Shown here: in pieces, positions 44,304-57,900 of the stretch
How positions within the stretch are numbered: position 1 is the stretch's first letter
Layout of the letters: each line of letters opens with the position of its first letter
DNA from: Metopolophium dirhodum
Lineage: Eukaryota > Arthropoda > Insecta > Hemiptera > Aphididae
Reading direction: 5' to 3'
NCBI RefSeq assembly: GCF_019925205.1
Contig: NC_083566.1
Span: forward strand, 8,432,001-8,496,000
Length of the DNA: 64,000 nt
Position numbers and translations under genes: made by a program
The notes under the pieces: generated by a model
Told to the model about the DNA's origin: nothing
The model's input: the letters and a program-made list of their open reading frames with translations, nothing else
Databases searched by the model: none

Positions 44304-44914
44304 TAATGTATTAAATGATACCGGGTTTAATATTGTGAGTTTAACGGCTAACCTTTGATGGTTATGCTGTAAAATATTAGTATGAAAAAGAGCTTGTGCT
44401 ATAAATTATTTCCAAAGCCTGAACAACTATTAACTTATTTTAATGTTAATAATTGTAAAGTAAATATTATTTTAGATCTTTTGCATATGACCAAGATTCA
44501 AGTTAGTACAAAACGCTTTAGGTGAAAAAAAATGTATTAATTTAAATGGTGAAATTGTAGATTTGAATTATATATATTGAACAATCTTTAATACTCCAAG
44601 AATATGAGCATACACATTTAGAAAATACATTTAAAAAAACAAGTTTTTCATTTCAGAAAAAAAATGTAAGTGAAATTAGCTACCTAACTTTTATCCTGTT
44701 CAGTTGCTAATTCATTGGAACAGTGTGATACATTTAAAATTAAGAGATGCATTTGATATACTTAATTCTCGTTACGTCACATACAAAGAAGCTGTTAATA
44801 ATCAAAACTAAACATAAAATATTTTCTTCTATACAAAATTTTTTTCTCAAAGAGCTACAGGACTCTTAGAATTTTTAGGATATTTATGCTTAATTAAATT
44901 TAATGGACCACTAA

Positions 44915-45021
44915 GGGCCCGTATTACAATAGCTAAACTAAGGTTAAACCACCGAATCCTGCCGGTAAAATCAGTGGGTTAAGCGTAACCGAGGTTTAAA
45001 CTATGATTATAAAACGGGCCC
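44915..45021. mobile_element. 107-bp inverted-repeat MITE (GGGCCCGT ends)
   Basis: It begins GGGCCCGTATTACAATAGC and ends with the imperfect inverse ATTATAAAACGGGCCC. Inner blocks 'taaggttaaacc' and 'ggtttaaacta' also pair. Non-coding. Confidence 0.6.
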
Positions 45022-45024
45022 ACA

Positions 45025-47890
45025 ATCTTGTTTAAGGGACCATTAGCTCACTATTGATTCATTTATATGTTTTGTGCAACTCGGCATTAGTGTATTTATA
45101 CTATCTTTATTAGTATATGCTCTATTACACTATCACACACACAAAACTACAAAAGTCGTAGAGTAACGAGCCACAAACTGGGCGCCACTTTGTCGTATAT
45201 TAATAGATAATTTTTAAATTTATTTATTATACAGGATACAACAGCTCAGTCCACTACTCACTAGTTATTTGTTAATTTAGTTTACAGTAAGTATATGCTG
45301 TATATAATATCTATGGTTAGTGCTTAGTACCTACTTACTGTCTTACTACTTAATGATATAGTGCATAAGCGTGCGCAGACATTTCTGTCAAGGTACAGTC
45401 AGGGCCCAGTGTTAAAAATAAAAGTTTTAAATACCTATATAAAATTATAAGACATTACTTGTATAGTTCAATAATGGAACATATTCACTTTAGTTTCCAC
45501 GTGTTTTTCTGGTTTTTTTTTGTTTTTGAAACATATTTTAACGAGCATTTACGATAGGTAAGAACGATAGTGCAAAAAAAAATGTGCAGGAATCATTATT
45601 GTGTAAGTTATATCGTTCCGAAGTTGGCCGTTTTCTGTTTTTACGCATGCACACAATGTTAAGGTTTACCGCCACGCACTGGCGTCTTTAACGAATTTTG
45701 ATTTTTTTTTTCTAAGATTTTATGTATTTTAACGAGTTAAGAACAGCACATAATAATATTATAGTATATGCTAATAAAGTATGACAAATCGACAGTAGTC
45801 ATTAAGTGCTTACTACGCCTACCAAGTCCGATCCAGTGACATAAATTCGTCATTTTTGTGGGGAGAAGGTTTAAAACAATTCCCCTCCCCCCGCCACCAT
45901 ACAAAAAAACTTTATATCATATAAACCTCTTAGTCCAACTATTGTGATCTGTAGTAAGTAGACACATGCATGCATTAAAATAAATAATTACATACCTACT
46001 ATTTAATAAGGTTTTAAAATATACTTTTTTCTACTTTTTAATCTATCATGAAATAATCTGCGTATAGACGTTATAAATTCTCAAAATTGCAAACTTCAAA
46101 GGTTATAACTTATAACCATAGAACTAAATCCGACCGACAAATTCTGATTCCACCATTGTACTTAACTCGTTGAAATATACTTATAGGTTCCCGAAAAAAA
46201 ATCCCAAAAATCGAGCTTAACTGCATTATTTCAATATATTTGTGCAATATTTCAATAGTGATTAGTGTTTATTACCAAGTAATATCATCTTAGTTACCAC
46301 AGGGAATTTGGGTTTTTATTTGTTGTTTCTCAAATATACTATATCAGTAGGTATAATAGTACCTATAAATAATAATATTTATAAAATTAAATAAGTAGGT
46401 ACATAAACATAGTTTGCCAGTTTAAAAAAAAGTCATAGGGGGATACGACACCCAAACTCCACACCCCCGTAATTACACCACTGGACCACTGGTCCGATCA
46501 CCAGATTATTATGAATATCGAACGAAAATACCTAATTATATCTTATTGTATAATAATATAATATATATAGAATATACTAAATATACTAATATACAGTATA
46601 TATAAAAATATATAAAAAATACCTATTACCTATAGGTATCGTATAATTTGTAATTAGATGTTCACAATATTTTTTAAAATACAAAATTTGTAGGTATGTA
46701 TTTTAATTACATAATAATACAGAAAAAGGTTTAAAAATTTAAAATTTAAAAAATCATGAGCAAAAGATATAATTTTTTGACACTTTGGGGCATTTGTCTC
46801 TTTCGCGCTCCCCTAAATCCGCCACTGGGTACAGAGGCCTTGGTAGTCATACATAACACATTAACACACACACATATTACGTATATATTCATATTCACTC
46901 CTAAGTTATAAAAACTAATTTGGATGGGGTAACTTCATTTAAATACATTTACCGTAAAACCGTAGTAAAAAAAGTAATTTATAAACAAAAATAAAATAAT
47001 ATACAACCATGATAATTATTATTTGAATATTTTTGGACTGATAAAGTTCACAGAGTACTTAAGTGCCTACCACGACTACCCCGTGCGCAGGCTTATTATA
47101 GTGTGATACTTAAAAATTAAAGTAAGCATATCGTACCAAACTATCAACTGAAGTCATTAAATATAATTCAATATACCTATGTATTTCTTTTCATTAATTT
47201 TGAAACCAGACTATATTTTGTACTTAAAAATGGATTTTAGGCACGCACTGAATCATTATATCCTAACTCCAAACTGCGATTTCAAAAATACTCTTAAACG
47301 CCATTACACATTAATTTGGCAGTTTTGAATTTAGATTATAGGGGTGCTATTAGACGTCTACTAAACAGTATTTTTTTGACATTATCAAACAATAACAGTT
47401 CATATTAGGTAGGTACACTTTGAAAATAAAATCTGGCAGTACCCATGTTTACAATAATAACGAAGAGGTACCTAAAAGTGTAATACTTTGTAATTTACCT
47501 ACATAAAGGTAATAATTTTTAATCAAATATAGTTGTACAAATTGAAATGTCGAATGTATAGTGGAACAAGTTTTGAGTGTTCATGTTAACAAATCGAGGC
47601 GTAGCGAATTGAACATTTTCCAGAGGCAAGTTACAAATATCCCAAGTATTAATGCATAATAATGTATTAATATAATATAACTAATTATATTTCAGATCAC
47701 TATATTGATTAGGTACCTAGAGTACCTATATCATATTACATTTACTAGATGACTCTATTAAAAAAAAATCTCAGAAGCAATTGCCTTTGAAATTACCGTT
47801 CACCACGCCACTGTCAACTAACATGTAGTATACGTCATCATACTAGCTATTATATATTCATAATATAGTAAGTCAGTAAGATATTATTGT
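45025..47890. other. Intergenic, no gene found
   Basis: AT-rich with scattered G/C-tract pieces near 45865-45895 and 46436-46505 that look like decayed element ends ('ccactgg'). No exon identified. Confidence 0.4.
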
Positions 47891-47897
47891 TTAGGTA

Positions 47898-49154
47898 TCT
47901 TATAATATATAATATATTATATTTCTTCTGTCCACGGCTGCACCGATTTTGATGAAATGTTTTGTGTGTGTTTGAGTGGGTTCCTAGATGGCTTAGATTT
48001 ACAATTGGACACAAACTGTCCAACCCGGAGAGGTGCTCCCACAAGGATTTTGAGATTTGCGATGGAAATCAAAAATTTTGTTGGTATATAAATGGTTTCT
48101 ATTGGTTAATAAATAACAGCTTACAGATTATCTATAATAGGAGAAATTGTTAGTAGAAATTAGCATTTTTTGTTTTTCTAAATGATTGCCATTGGTGATT
48201 GATTACATATTATTTTACTATTATAATTTAAAGAAATACGGAATAGCCGCAAGCCTGGGCATAAAAGAGTTAAAAAGTTAAAGTTAAGTTAATTTTAACT
48301 TTTTAACTTAACTTTTTTAAATTTAATTTTCATTAACTTAATTTTTAACTCAACTTATTTTAATTGATATAAGCTTAATAAATAACGAGTTAATTTAATC
48401 AAATTCAAGTTAAGTTAATTTATAAATATTTAAACAATAAATATAATAAAAAATAAAAATTATTGTAGATGATGTATATTAAGTATATTACATAACCATT
48501 TACTAGAATAGGAAATTATAAATATAGTTTAATTTATTTATTGTTCCATTAACCAGAATTCTTCAAGAAAAATAACTTAATTATACCTTTAGAAATAGCC
48601 ATTTAGGTGTATCGTGTATATTAAGATATACCATACCATACTGTGGCATACGGGCATATTGTAATAATAATAACAAGAATAATAATTAATAAATACTAAT
48701 AAGTAATAACTAATAAGTAATATCACAAATGTACATTTATCAAGAACATAATATTATTAAATATTTTCGCCATAAATAAGTTATTTTTTAATTAAAATCA
48801 ATTAGATTACTATGCTCATATATTGGCCATTTCTTGTGTTCAATAATATTTATGATTTTTATTATTTTAAACCATATCAATGGGTATTTATAAAGATATT
48901 AAAAAAAAAAAAAATAATAAAACTTAACTTAGGTAAGTTATTTGTAAGTTAATTGGGTAAGTTAATTGAAAATGTTCATATAATTTTAACTTAACTTACC
49001 TAGTAAAAAAAAAAATTAGGTTAACTTTAAACTTTTTCAAATTTAACTTAACTCAGTTAAAAATTATCATTAACTTGCCCAGGTTTTGAAATATATTAAT
49101 AAAAAATATAAATCATTGGCACGAGCAACGTCGGGTGGGACAGCAAGTTGCTAG
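47898..49154 (+). mobile_element. Non-autonomous Helitron
   Basis: Near the left end it carries CACGGCTGCACCGATTTTGA followed by TGAAATG, a phrase shared by many insect Helitrons. The right end is GCAACGTCGGGTGGGACAGC, then AAGTTGCTAG followed by T. The boundaries fit the Helitron rule: A/TC on the left and CTAG/T on the right, with no inverted repeats or target duplication. There is no Rep/helicase coding. Its interior is interrupted by an inverted-repeat element at 48254-49083. Confidence 0.7.
48254..49083. mobile_element. Inverted-repeat element inserted in the Helitron
   Basis: It starts CCTGGGCATAAAAGAGTTAA and ends with the inverse TTAACTTGCCCAGG. The subterminal parts are full of TTAAGTTAA / TTAACTTAA motifs on both sides. 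An AT-rich centre separates them. The element explains most of the Helitron's length. Target duplication is not evident. Confidence 0.62.
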
Positions 49155-49159
49155 TATAT

Positions 49160-50390
49160 GTATATATGTATATTCATATTTTGTAATCTGACAATCAAAT
49201 TATTATTAATACCTACCAACTGTGTAAGCTGTTTTAAGTAAATGTTGAATACAATGACTAAAAATATAAGCCAATAATAGTTTTTTTTAATTTAATTGTC
49301 AACAAGGTATTAGATATTTGTTTTGCAAAAGAGTCTTATTGGTTACTTGTCACCAGGTCCTGGTACTTGGCAGTAAGACATTTGTCACCTGGTAGTAGGA
49401 CATTTTATATAACTCATAAGGGTTTTAAAAGGAACCGTGTTCATGATTAAAAGATGTATTTTCATTACAACGTTAGTACTGAAAACTAATTAATATAATT
49501 TTACGCTAATAAATGAATTGTTTTTTATATTTATTTAGTAAAGGTCATAACTTATGACCTAACTAAACAATAACTTAATGTAATCTCTGGTCAGGTGACA
49601 CTACTGAGGGTCTTCCTATTCGAATATTTTATAATGTTATATAAACTTTGTCATCATACTTACTGATTATTGTAAAATAGATTGTAAATATATTTTTCTA
49701 AAAAAAAAAAAAAAAAAAAGCAAGTTATAAAAAAAAAAAAAAATATTTATTTAGTAAGTATCACGATTTAAGGTATATCTTAAATCGTGGTAAGTATACT
49801 AAGTAGTAAGTACTAATATTATAGTTTGATAAGGTCTATGCCATATGGTGACAATAGCATAGATAATATTCTTATATTGTCTATGGACAATAGACTTTAG
49901 TATTTTACTATGAAATAAAATTAAATCATCTAATACAAACTAAAAATTCAAGTTGGTAAGTCAAAAATCCCTAAAATTAATTAATAATTATTATCTCAAA
50001 TTGTCAAAAGTACCGCGCAGTCGATAGTGGTTCATGCTTGAATGCTTCACGCATAGAATATTCTATGCTTCACGTAATCACGTCTTCACTTGCTATTTTT
50101 TTTATCTTGTGCGTTTTACACACTGTAATTTTACATTACCGTGAGGGTGGTCACACTTGATCGGTTTGGATAATCTCATTGGCTATCGGCCATGACGTCC
50201 GTGTTACACACTGTTTACCGCGATCTGAATCTAATGGATTTTCGTGTTCCGTAATCCCTATTACCGTGCACCACTGCACCACTGCACTCCTTGAATGACC
50301 GTTAAATTTTTCGATGCGAATTTCGGGCTAACAGTTACAACTGAGCTACTCTGCCGTTTACCATTGAGATATTGACTATTGTGTATTTGT
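49160..50390. other. Intergenic upstream of the kinesin gene
   Basis: AT-rich with poly(A) runs near 49700-49740. The last part (50150-50400) is less AT-rich and may hold the kinesin promoter; no defined motif is claimed. Confidence 0.4.
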
Positions 50391-50504
50391 GTACTAAAGT
50401 ATTGAATTGTGTTTCATGTTTGGTGCATACAGTTGTAGTTCTTGTGTTAACTTTCTAGTACTTACATTTAATCATTGTGTGTTTGTCTAATAAATTGTTT
50501 TTCC
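50390..50504 (+). other. Candidate 5' UTR exon of the kinesin gene
   Basis: A strong plus-strand donor (TTTTTCC/GTAAGTATC) at 50505 fits the acceptor TTTCTAG at 51970, 23 bases before the kinesin ATG. The upstream limit is arbitrary. It rests only on the splice sites and position. Confidence 0.35.
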
Positions 50505-51993
50505 GTAAGTATCTGCTAAATTGTATATGGTAATAATATGCCTACCTATTGTTATAATATTATAGTACCCATGTTAACCTATTACTATAATTTGCTTAAC
50601 CTATTAATTCTAGTTCGGTTGAATAATATTATGAAAAACAGTTATATTGTAAAAAAATCTATGTAAGAGTTTCTTGTACCTAAAATAACAAGTACAAATA
50701 AGAACAATAAAACTGATACCATAATATTGTGATAAAATATAAATGATTTTTATAAACCTAATATTATCGGGTGCATTTTTTTAAACTGTATAGCGGTTTT
50801 GATTCTAAAGATTTTTGCATTTAGCATAAATTATTAAATCTTATCACACTGTCAGTACATTACTGCAGTAGCAAACTCTAAAATGCAGTTGTCGATTTTG
50901 AGTTACACAATATGTATTATTCTTTTCTTATGGTAAAAATTATGTTTATTTTATCCAATCTATCTGTAAAATTGGATATCATAGTTTAACTAAATTATAC
51001 AGTATAGCAATAATAGATACTGGATAGACTGTCTCTACCTATATTTTGAGTTATTACAGTGACATTCCACTATGCGCATAAAAATAATTATTATTTATTG
51101 TTGTACCTATTAGTGTTATATTTATTTTTAATTAGTGTAGGAAATACCATGAATTCACAATAATATATCTAAATTAAATAAATATTGTTATTAAAAGGAA
51201 GACATTTTTAAATATTACCATATTGGCTGATATGGAAGTATGATATTATGATACTTAGCAAAGATTTTATAGACCTTCATTTCTGTATAATAATAATGAA
51301 ATACATTTGAACAAGAGGAAATAATATTAATTTTTGATACTGTCGCCTAAATGTGAAAAAATATAAAAACTGATATTAGCTAATGTAACGCCCTTCCGGA
51401 ATACTAAACCATTGATGTACGTAGCTATGATAAATATAATCAATCTTATCCTGAACAAAAAATACAGAAAAAAGTATAATTTTACAATATGCAACCAAAG
51501 ATGTTGGAATCAAAAATTAATATCAAATTTTGTTTTTAAATCGGTTTTATCATTTTATTGTCAGGCCACTTTTTTAAAATAGTAAATATAAATATTGTTT
51601 ATACCACCAACAACCGTCGGTCCGTTGTGAACTATAATATACAGCCAGTTCCAATTAACACTACTATAATATACAGTTTTGATCGGCGACCGTCATGCAC
51701 AATCGAGTGCGAGAGTGGGAGAAATTAGGCTCGGGACAGCTGTTGGCGCATTCTAAGTTTTAATCCAGGCCAATAAGACACAGAATAAAATAGGAGAGCT
51801 AAAGTATACCCTGCTCCCCCCCCCCCCTAAATGGTGCCGCCCCTGATTAAAACATTTTAAAATTTTATTCATGTATACCTACAATTTAAAATTTGTAATA
51901 CTTAATTAAATTCTAATAAAATCTGAATTGGTAAATATTTATAAAAACACTTCAATTATCATGTTTCTAGATTGAAGTATTTTGAGAGAGATA

Positions 51994-54900
51994 ATGAATG
52001 ATTCAAAAGATCATCATTCAACTGGTTCTTATGTCGAACCAAGAGTTCCGAGTATAACCGGTTTTGGACAAAGAAAAATCAATGGCAAACCTAAGAAAGT
52101 ACTGGATTATTCTTTAGAAAAATGTAATGACCATTCTGGAATTCCAAAAATTGATGTTTGCTTACGCTTAAAACCACGAATAAATAGTGTTCCTACTGGG
52201 GTAAGTTAATTAAAAATGATACCTAATTATTTATAAGTAGGTAGTAGGTATTAATGCATTTTATGCTTTAATAAATTATTTTATTCTAGGTTGATACTTT
52301 AACAATATTGAGTGATAATATTGTTGCTTGCAACAATGGAAATACAAGAGATGATGTTACAGAGTAAGATTTTTTTTGATTGTTTCTGATTGTTTTCTAA
52401 AAAATAAATTTGTGTTTAGGTATACATTTTCTAGTGTATTTGGTCCAAATGTTGATCAAAAGAAATTTTTTGATACTTGGGTATACGATAAAGTATTAAG
52501 ATTTTTGAATGGAAATAATGAATTGTTATTTGCATATGGCACGACAAATGCAGGAAAAACATATACAATTCATGGTAGTTAATATAAACTTCAATTTGTA
52601 TATTATTTTTTTAAATACTATTCAATATATTTTATATTATTCTTAGGAAATATAAATGATCCTGGTATGATTCCTAGAACTTTACTACTTGTCTTCAATT
52701 CATTAAATGAAAAGTTAATGTCAAAATGTAAGTACAAACCTGATAAAGTTATTGCAGCCCATATTTTGGATGAAAAGTTAATGGAATCTGAAGAGGATAT
52801 TAGAAATAATATTTTAAATAATTGGTCTAATGAGAAAACCCAAGTAATTATTATAAAATGTATTAATGTATTATTTATTTTAATTTTTTCTAATTTCTTA
52901 AATATTTAAGGATGATTTTAAGTCTTGTGTGTCTCAAGTGGATGAATGTCAAACTATACATGGAATGGATCAACTTACTAATCATAGTATTGTAAAAATG
53001 TTTGATTATTTGAAAAATGATGGAGTAGCGTCATTGGATCATGGCAATGTCTCCTACACTGTTTGGGTTTCATATTCTGAAATTTACAACGAATCCATCT
53101 ATGATTTATTGATAACTTACTCAGCTAACCAAAAACGAACACCTCTCAAACTGTCACTTGACCAAAATAAGAATGTATACGTGAAAAGTAAGTTTGATCA
53201 CATTGATCAATAAATTACTCTTTGAATTTGAAAATATTATTCATTATTCGGATTTTTTAACGATATCAATATTTCGATTTGATATCGATATCTCAAACTT
53301 TTTTTCAGAAATTTAGTTATCATTAATCGATGTACAGCAAGCTAAACTGATTTTAATGCCAAAGCTTTTGAATAATTTATATTCAAAAATATATTGTTGA
53401 AGAAGCCTATTCACTATTATTATTTTCTGTTTTTTAATTTTTAATTATAATTGTTTCATTACTCATAATTTTAAAATGTATGCTTGTTTTCTACAATTAT
53501 ACTAACTACCTACGTAGTATGTTAACAATCACAATAAAATTCATTTTTTCCATAATTTATATTATCAATTTAAAAAAATCTATTAATATTATTTTTAATT
53601 TATTACAATTGTTGTTCAGGTTCTAAATTTTAAATCCGAATTTGTACTTAATGAATTCAAAATAAAAAAAGTAGATTGTGTACCAACTGAAAATTATGCA
53701 TTTGTAAAAATTTTAATCTATTAAAATCAGCTCTCAAATGTACTTGAATGAATAATTATTATTTTAATAATTTACTTATATAATTTAACATTTTTTTAGA
53801 TCTTACTCATGTATTTGTTCAGTCTGCCGAAGAAGCATATAAAGTAATGTCTTTTGGAAGAACAAATTTAAGAATTGCCAGCAACAATTTAAATAAATCT
53901 TCAAGTCGTTCGCATTGCATTTTCACATTAAAATTAATGAGAGTAGAAAACATTGAAGATCCTAAAACAGCTGTCATTAGCAGGTTTAATTTTGTTTATA
54001 ATTTATACGGGCTATATAATTTCTAATAATTTTAACTTTTGGTTTTCAGTATTTCATTTTGTGATTTGGCAGGTTCTGAACGACTTAAAAAAACTATGAA
54101 CATTGGTGATCGTCTTACAGAATCTAAAAATATTAATACTTCATTATTAGTTTTAAACAAATGTTTCTCCGTGTTACGGTATATAGATAATTAATAAGAT
54201 AAATATATTTTTAAAATTTTATTTGAATAATATCATACTTTTAGTGAAAATCAAAAAAAAGGAGAAAATCATTTGGTCCCCTATAGAGAGTCCAAATTAA
54301 CTCAGATGTTTCAAACTGCTTTAACTGGAAATAATAGAACTGGTATATCAATGGCAGTTAATGTAGATATGTCTCCAAATCTATTAGAAGAAACTAAGCA
54401 AGTGTTATTCATGTCTGCTATAGTCCGTGCCATTAATAAAACAAAATCAAAACCTATTTCAAAACCAAGGCCAAGTTTTGCTGTATGGGCTGCAAATAAC
54501 CGAAAAAGCATAAAACAGGCAACCTCCAAACAAAGTATATTTATATTTTTATTATGAAATGTTTTTTACTTAGCATATTAATACTAATATTTGTTTCTGG
54601 CTATTAGGTCCAATAATTGAAGATGAGCATAGCATAAATAACTCAAAATGTGAACAAAAATCAGTGGTAATTTTAAATTTCAGTAAATTTTACTGTAAAT
54701 ATTTAAATATATTACTTTTATTTTAGATTTCTAATGAAGAGTTTGAAGCAAGATTTAAAGAAAAAGAAGCAATACTCCGAAAAGAATTACTCCAACAGTT
54801 CCATACAATTTTAAATAACAATAATACATTCCACACGTAAGTCCCTCGTTCATTTTTAAATATTATAAGAAAAAAATGCGTTTTTTAATATATTTTGTTT

Positions 54901-57900
54901 CTTTTTAGTAAACAAAAAGAAACTATGATAAAAAACAAAACAGAAATGTATGAAAACAAAATTAAACGATTAAAAGCATATTATTGTGAAGAAATTCGAG
55001 AGAGAGATGAAAAATTAGCAGTAAGTTGTCAAGTTTATTATTCAATTCACCCACGTTATATCATATTATTAATTTCAGCTTCATTCTAATCCCAACCTCA
55101 CAAATACTTATGAAAACAATAAAAATAAGAGTGAAATGGAAAATTATGAATTCAGAATTGGAGAACTTGAAATTCAAAAAGAAGAGTTACTTGCAGAAAT
55201 TAATGTAAAGTGTACAACCTTAAATTAAATTTAAATGATTATTTTTGTAATCCATGTTTCGACTTTAATAGGTCTTGAAAAATGTACATGATTTGAGGAA
55301 AGAAGATATTGATGTTAAGAACCGTGAAATTGAAGTAATAATTTTGTAAAAATATAGTTTATATATTTATTAATTATTGCAAATATTGTATATTTAATTT
55401 AGAACTACAAAGTCATGTTGGAAGAGGCAAATACTGAATATGAACAAATGGACGCAGACTTAAACGAGATGAATAATAAATTTGATGTATTATATCAAGA
55501 AATAGAAGATAAGGTATAATATTTACTTTATTATTTTCTATACATACATATGAAAAATGAAAGTTGTTTTTGGAAACAAACTATGGTATAACCTAACCTC
55601 TGTGGTTTAAACAATTTTTTTAAATCTTATTAGAGAGCTATAGTCGGTTTGTTAAATTGCTGGTGTGTTCTAATTAAAAAGCTGTTTTCCTGATTAAACA
55701 AAATAACCTAAAAACGTATATGTATTAAAGATTTAAGTTTATGTATTTGGGTGGAAATCCAAAACATGCTACTGACAAAATCAACTTAGATATTTATTCT
55801 TAATGAATAAACATGATTAAATCGATTAGCGTTTCCAGAATAGATCAAAACGTACAATTTCCTGGTCAAAATAACTGTTTGAAATTAAATAAAAATATTA
55901 AACATTTGAATTGTTTTAAATATAAATAATTTTTTAAAAAAACTTCAAAATGATTTGTTTATTTATAAATGTTATGATTCATAAAATCGCCCCTCCTGAA
56001 AAATCAATATTTTGGGGATGCCCAATGGTACATTTTGTACCACCCCTCAATTAACAATTGGATAACATAAATTATAATAATTCATAAGAAATTTGTGAAA
56101 CTTATATTCAAGTTTATTTTAACTGCTGCTTAAACTGCACTTTTACATGCTAAACAGCTGTCCAGTTTATTGAGGTTTTACTGTACTAATTTTGGGGAAG
56201 ATTTTTAACATCTTATTATATACTTGTGACCTGTCGCATAGCTTGATACTTTGCAGCTAACATTTTAGATTATATGTATACAACTAATTTTTTTTCAAGA
56301 TTATACCAACAAAATTATTTTAAGAAACAAATTTGAGCTGTCAGGCATACTATAATATACAAATTAGTAGATATTTTAAACAATTCCGTAGTTTATATTA
56401 TAGTCATATAAAACAAATACTTAAAAATTAAACCGAACAATAATAGGTCCAAAAGAATGTAAATCTAATTTATAGGTATTTTGGGTTAGTTATAATAAAT
56501 ATAAAACAACGTTCAAACTATATATTCATACTCTCCATGTTGTACTTAATATAAATATATATTTTTATAAGTAACTATTATTTTATAGAATTTAGAAATC
56601 GAACGACTAACTGGTTCATTAGAGGCAAAAGACAATTATATTACAGAAATGGAACTTCTCCAAGAAGAACGTACAACTGAAATGGTAAGGATATATTTAT
56701 TTTATATAGTTGTTGAAATACTGAATATTTTAATATACACAATCACAATAGCTTGTTTTGATACAAAAAAGTATATTAGTAGGTACCTACTTAGCATTAA
56801 TTAAATAGTTTTTAAATAATACATTTTACAGATTATTTAAACACTTTGTTAATGTTACTACTTGTTATTACAATGAAAAAAATGTATAAGTTAAGTTATG
56901 GTGATGTTAACTTACTATTCAAGATAATTAAAATAAATTATTTATGCAACCATATATGAAATTTAAACTTAAAAATATTTTTAGGCAGAACAAAAAATTT
57001 TAAAATATATGGATGAAAAAATAGAAATAATTGTTGGCTTAGAAAATACAATATCAAAACTAAAAACAAAAAATAAAAAATATAATGAAGAGAAGTCTAA
57101 TATGGCAAAGCAATATCAAACTTTGAAACAGATGGTAATTTAGATCTTATTTTACTTGTATTAGTGATTAATTTATATTTTTTAATTTTAGTTAAAGGCC
57201 ACAGAACAGTCAAATACAGGTAATACAAACGAATCTCATCAGTTTTTAAAGTTAACAGATTAATATTATATTACACACTATTTATATACAATTTGAATTA
57301 TTTTATGTACAGATAAAGAATCAAAGATTGCAAAACTCCTAGAAGGAGTTCAAAAATTAGAATATGAACTGAAGTAATAACAAAATTTACCAATGAAATA
57401 CTGATTTACTTTTGTTCTAATAACATTTACTTCAATTATAGGGATACTGAAAATAAATTTAATGAACTTCAGACCACATTTGATAGTTTAAAAGCGTCAA
57501 GTGTGAAACCACCAACTAAAAGTATAGGTGTAGTAACAAATTTAAGCAACACTCAATTAGTAAGTCAATATTGTGAACTGACGTCAACTTGAATTTATTG
57601 TTTATTAATTATATATTATTTTTATTTATATATTTATAATAGCCTTTACAAATGGTTAATATATTAGAAGAGAAAGAAAATTTGGTAAGATAATTTTTAT
57701 TTATATAAGTCATATATAAAACACGATATACTTTATTTATTTTTGTTTAGCTTTCAAAATCAGATCGTAAACCTGAAAGAAGATGTAAAAATAAAACTCC
57801 ATTAACAAATATCAAGTAAGCTACAATAATTGTAACATTAATAAGAATTTATTTATTTCTCCTTTATATAAACATTTATATTTTATGATGTATTATGTAT

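Noticed and set aside
45834..46482. Possible element bounded by CCAGTGA and ACCACTGG
   Set aside because: The inverted match is only 5-6 bases and no direct repeat flanks it; could be chance.
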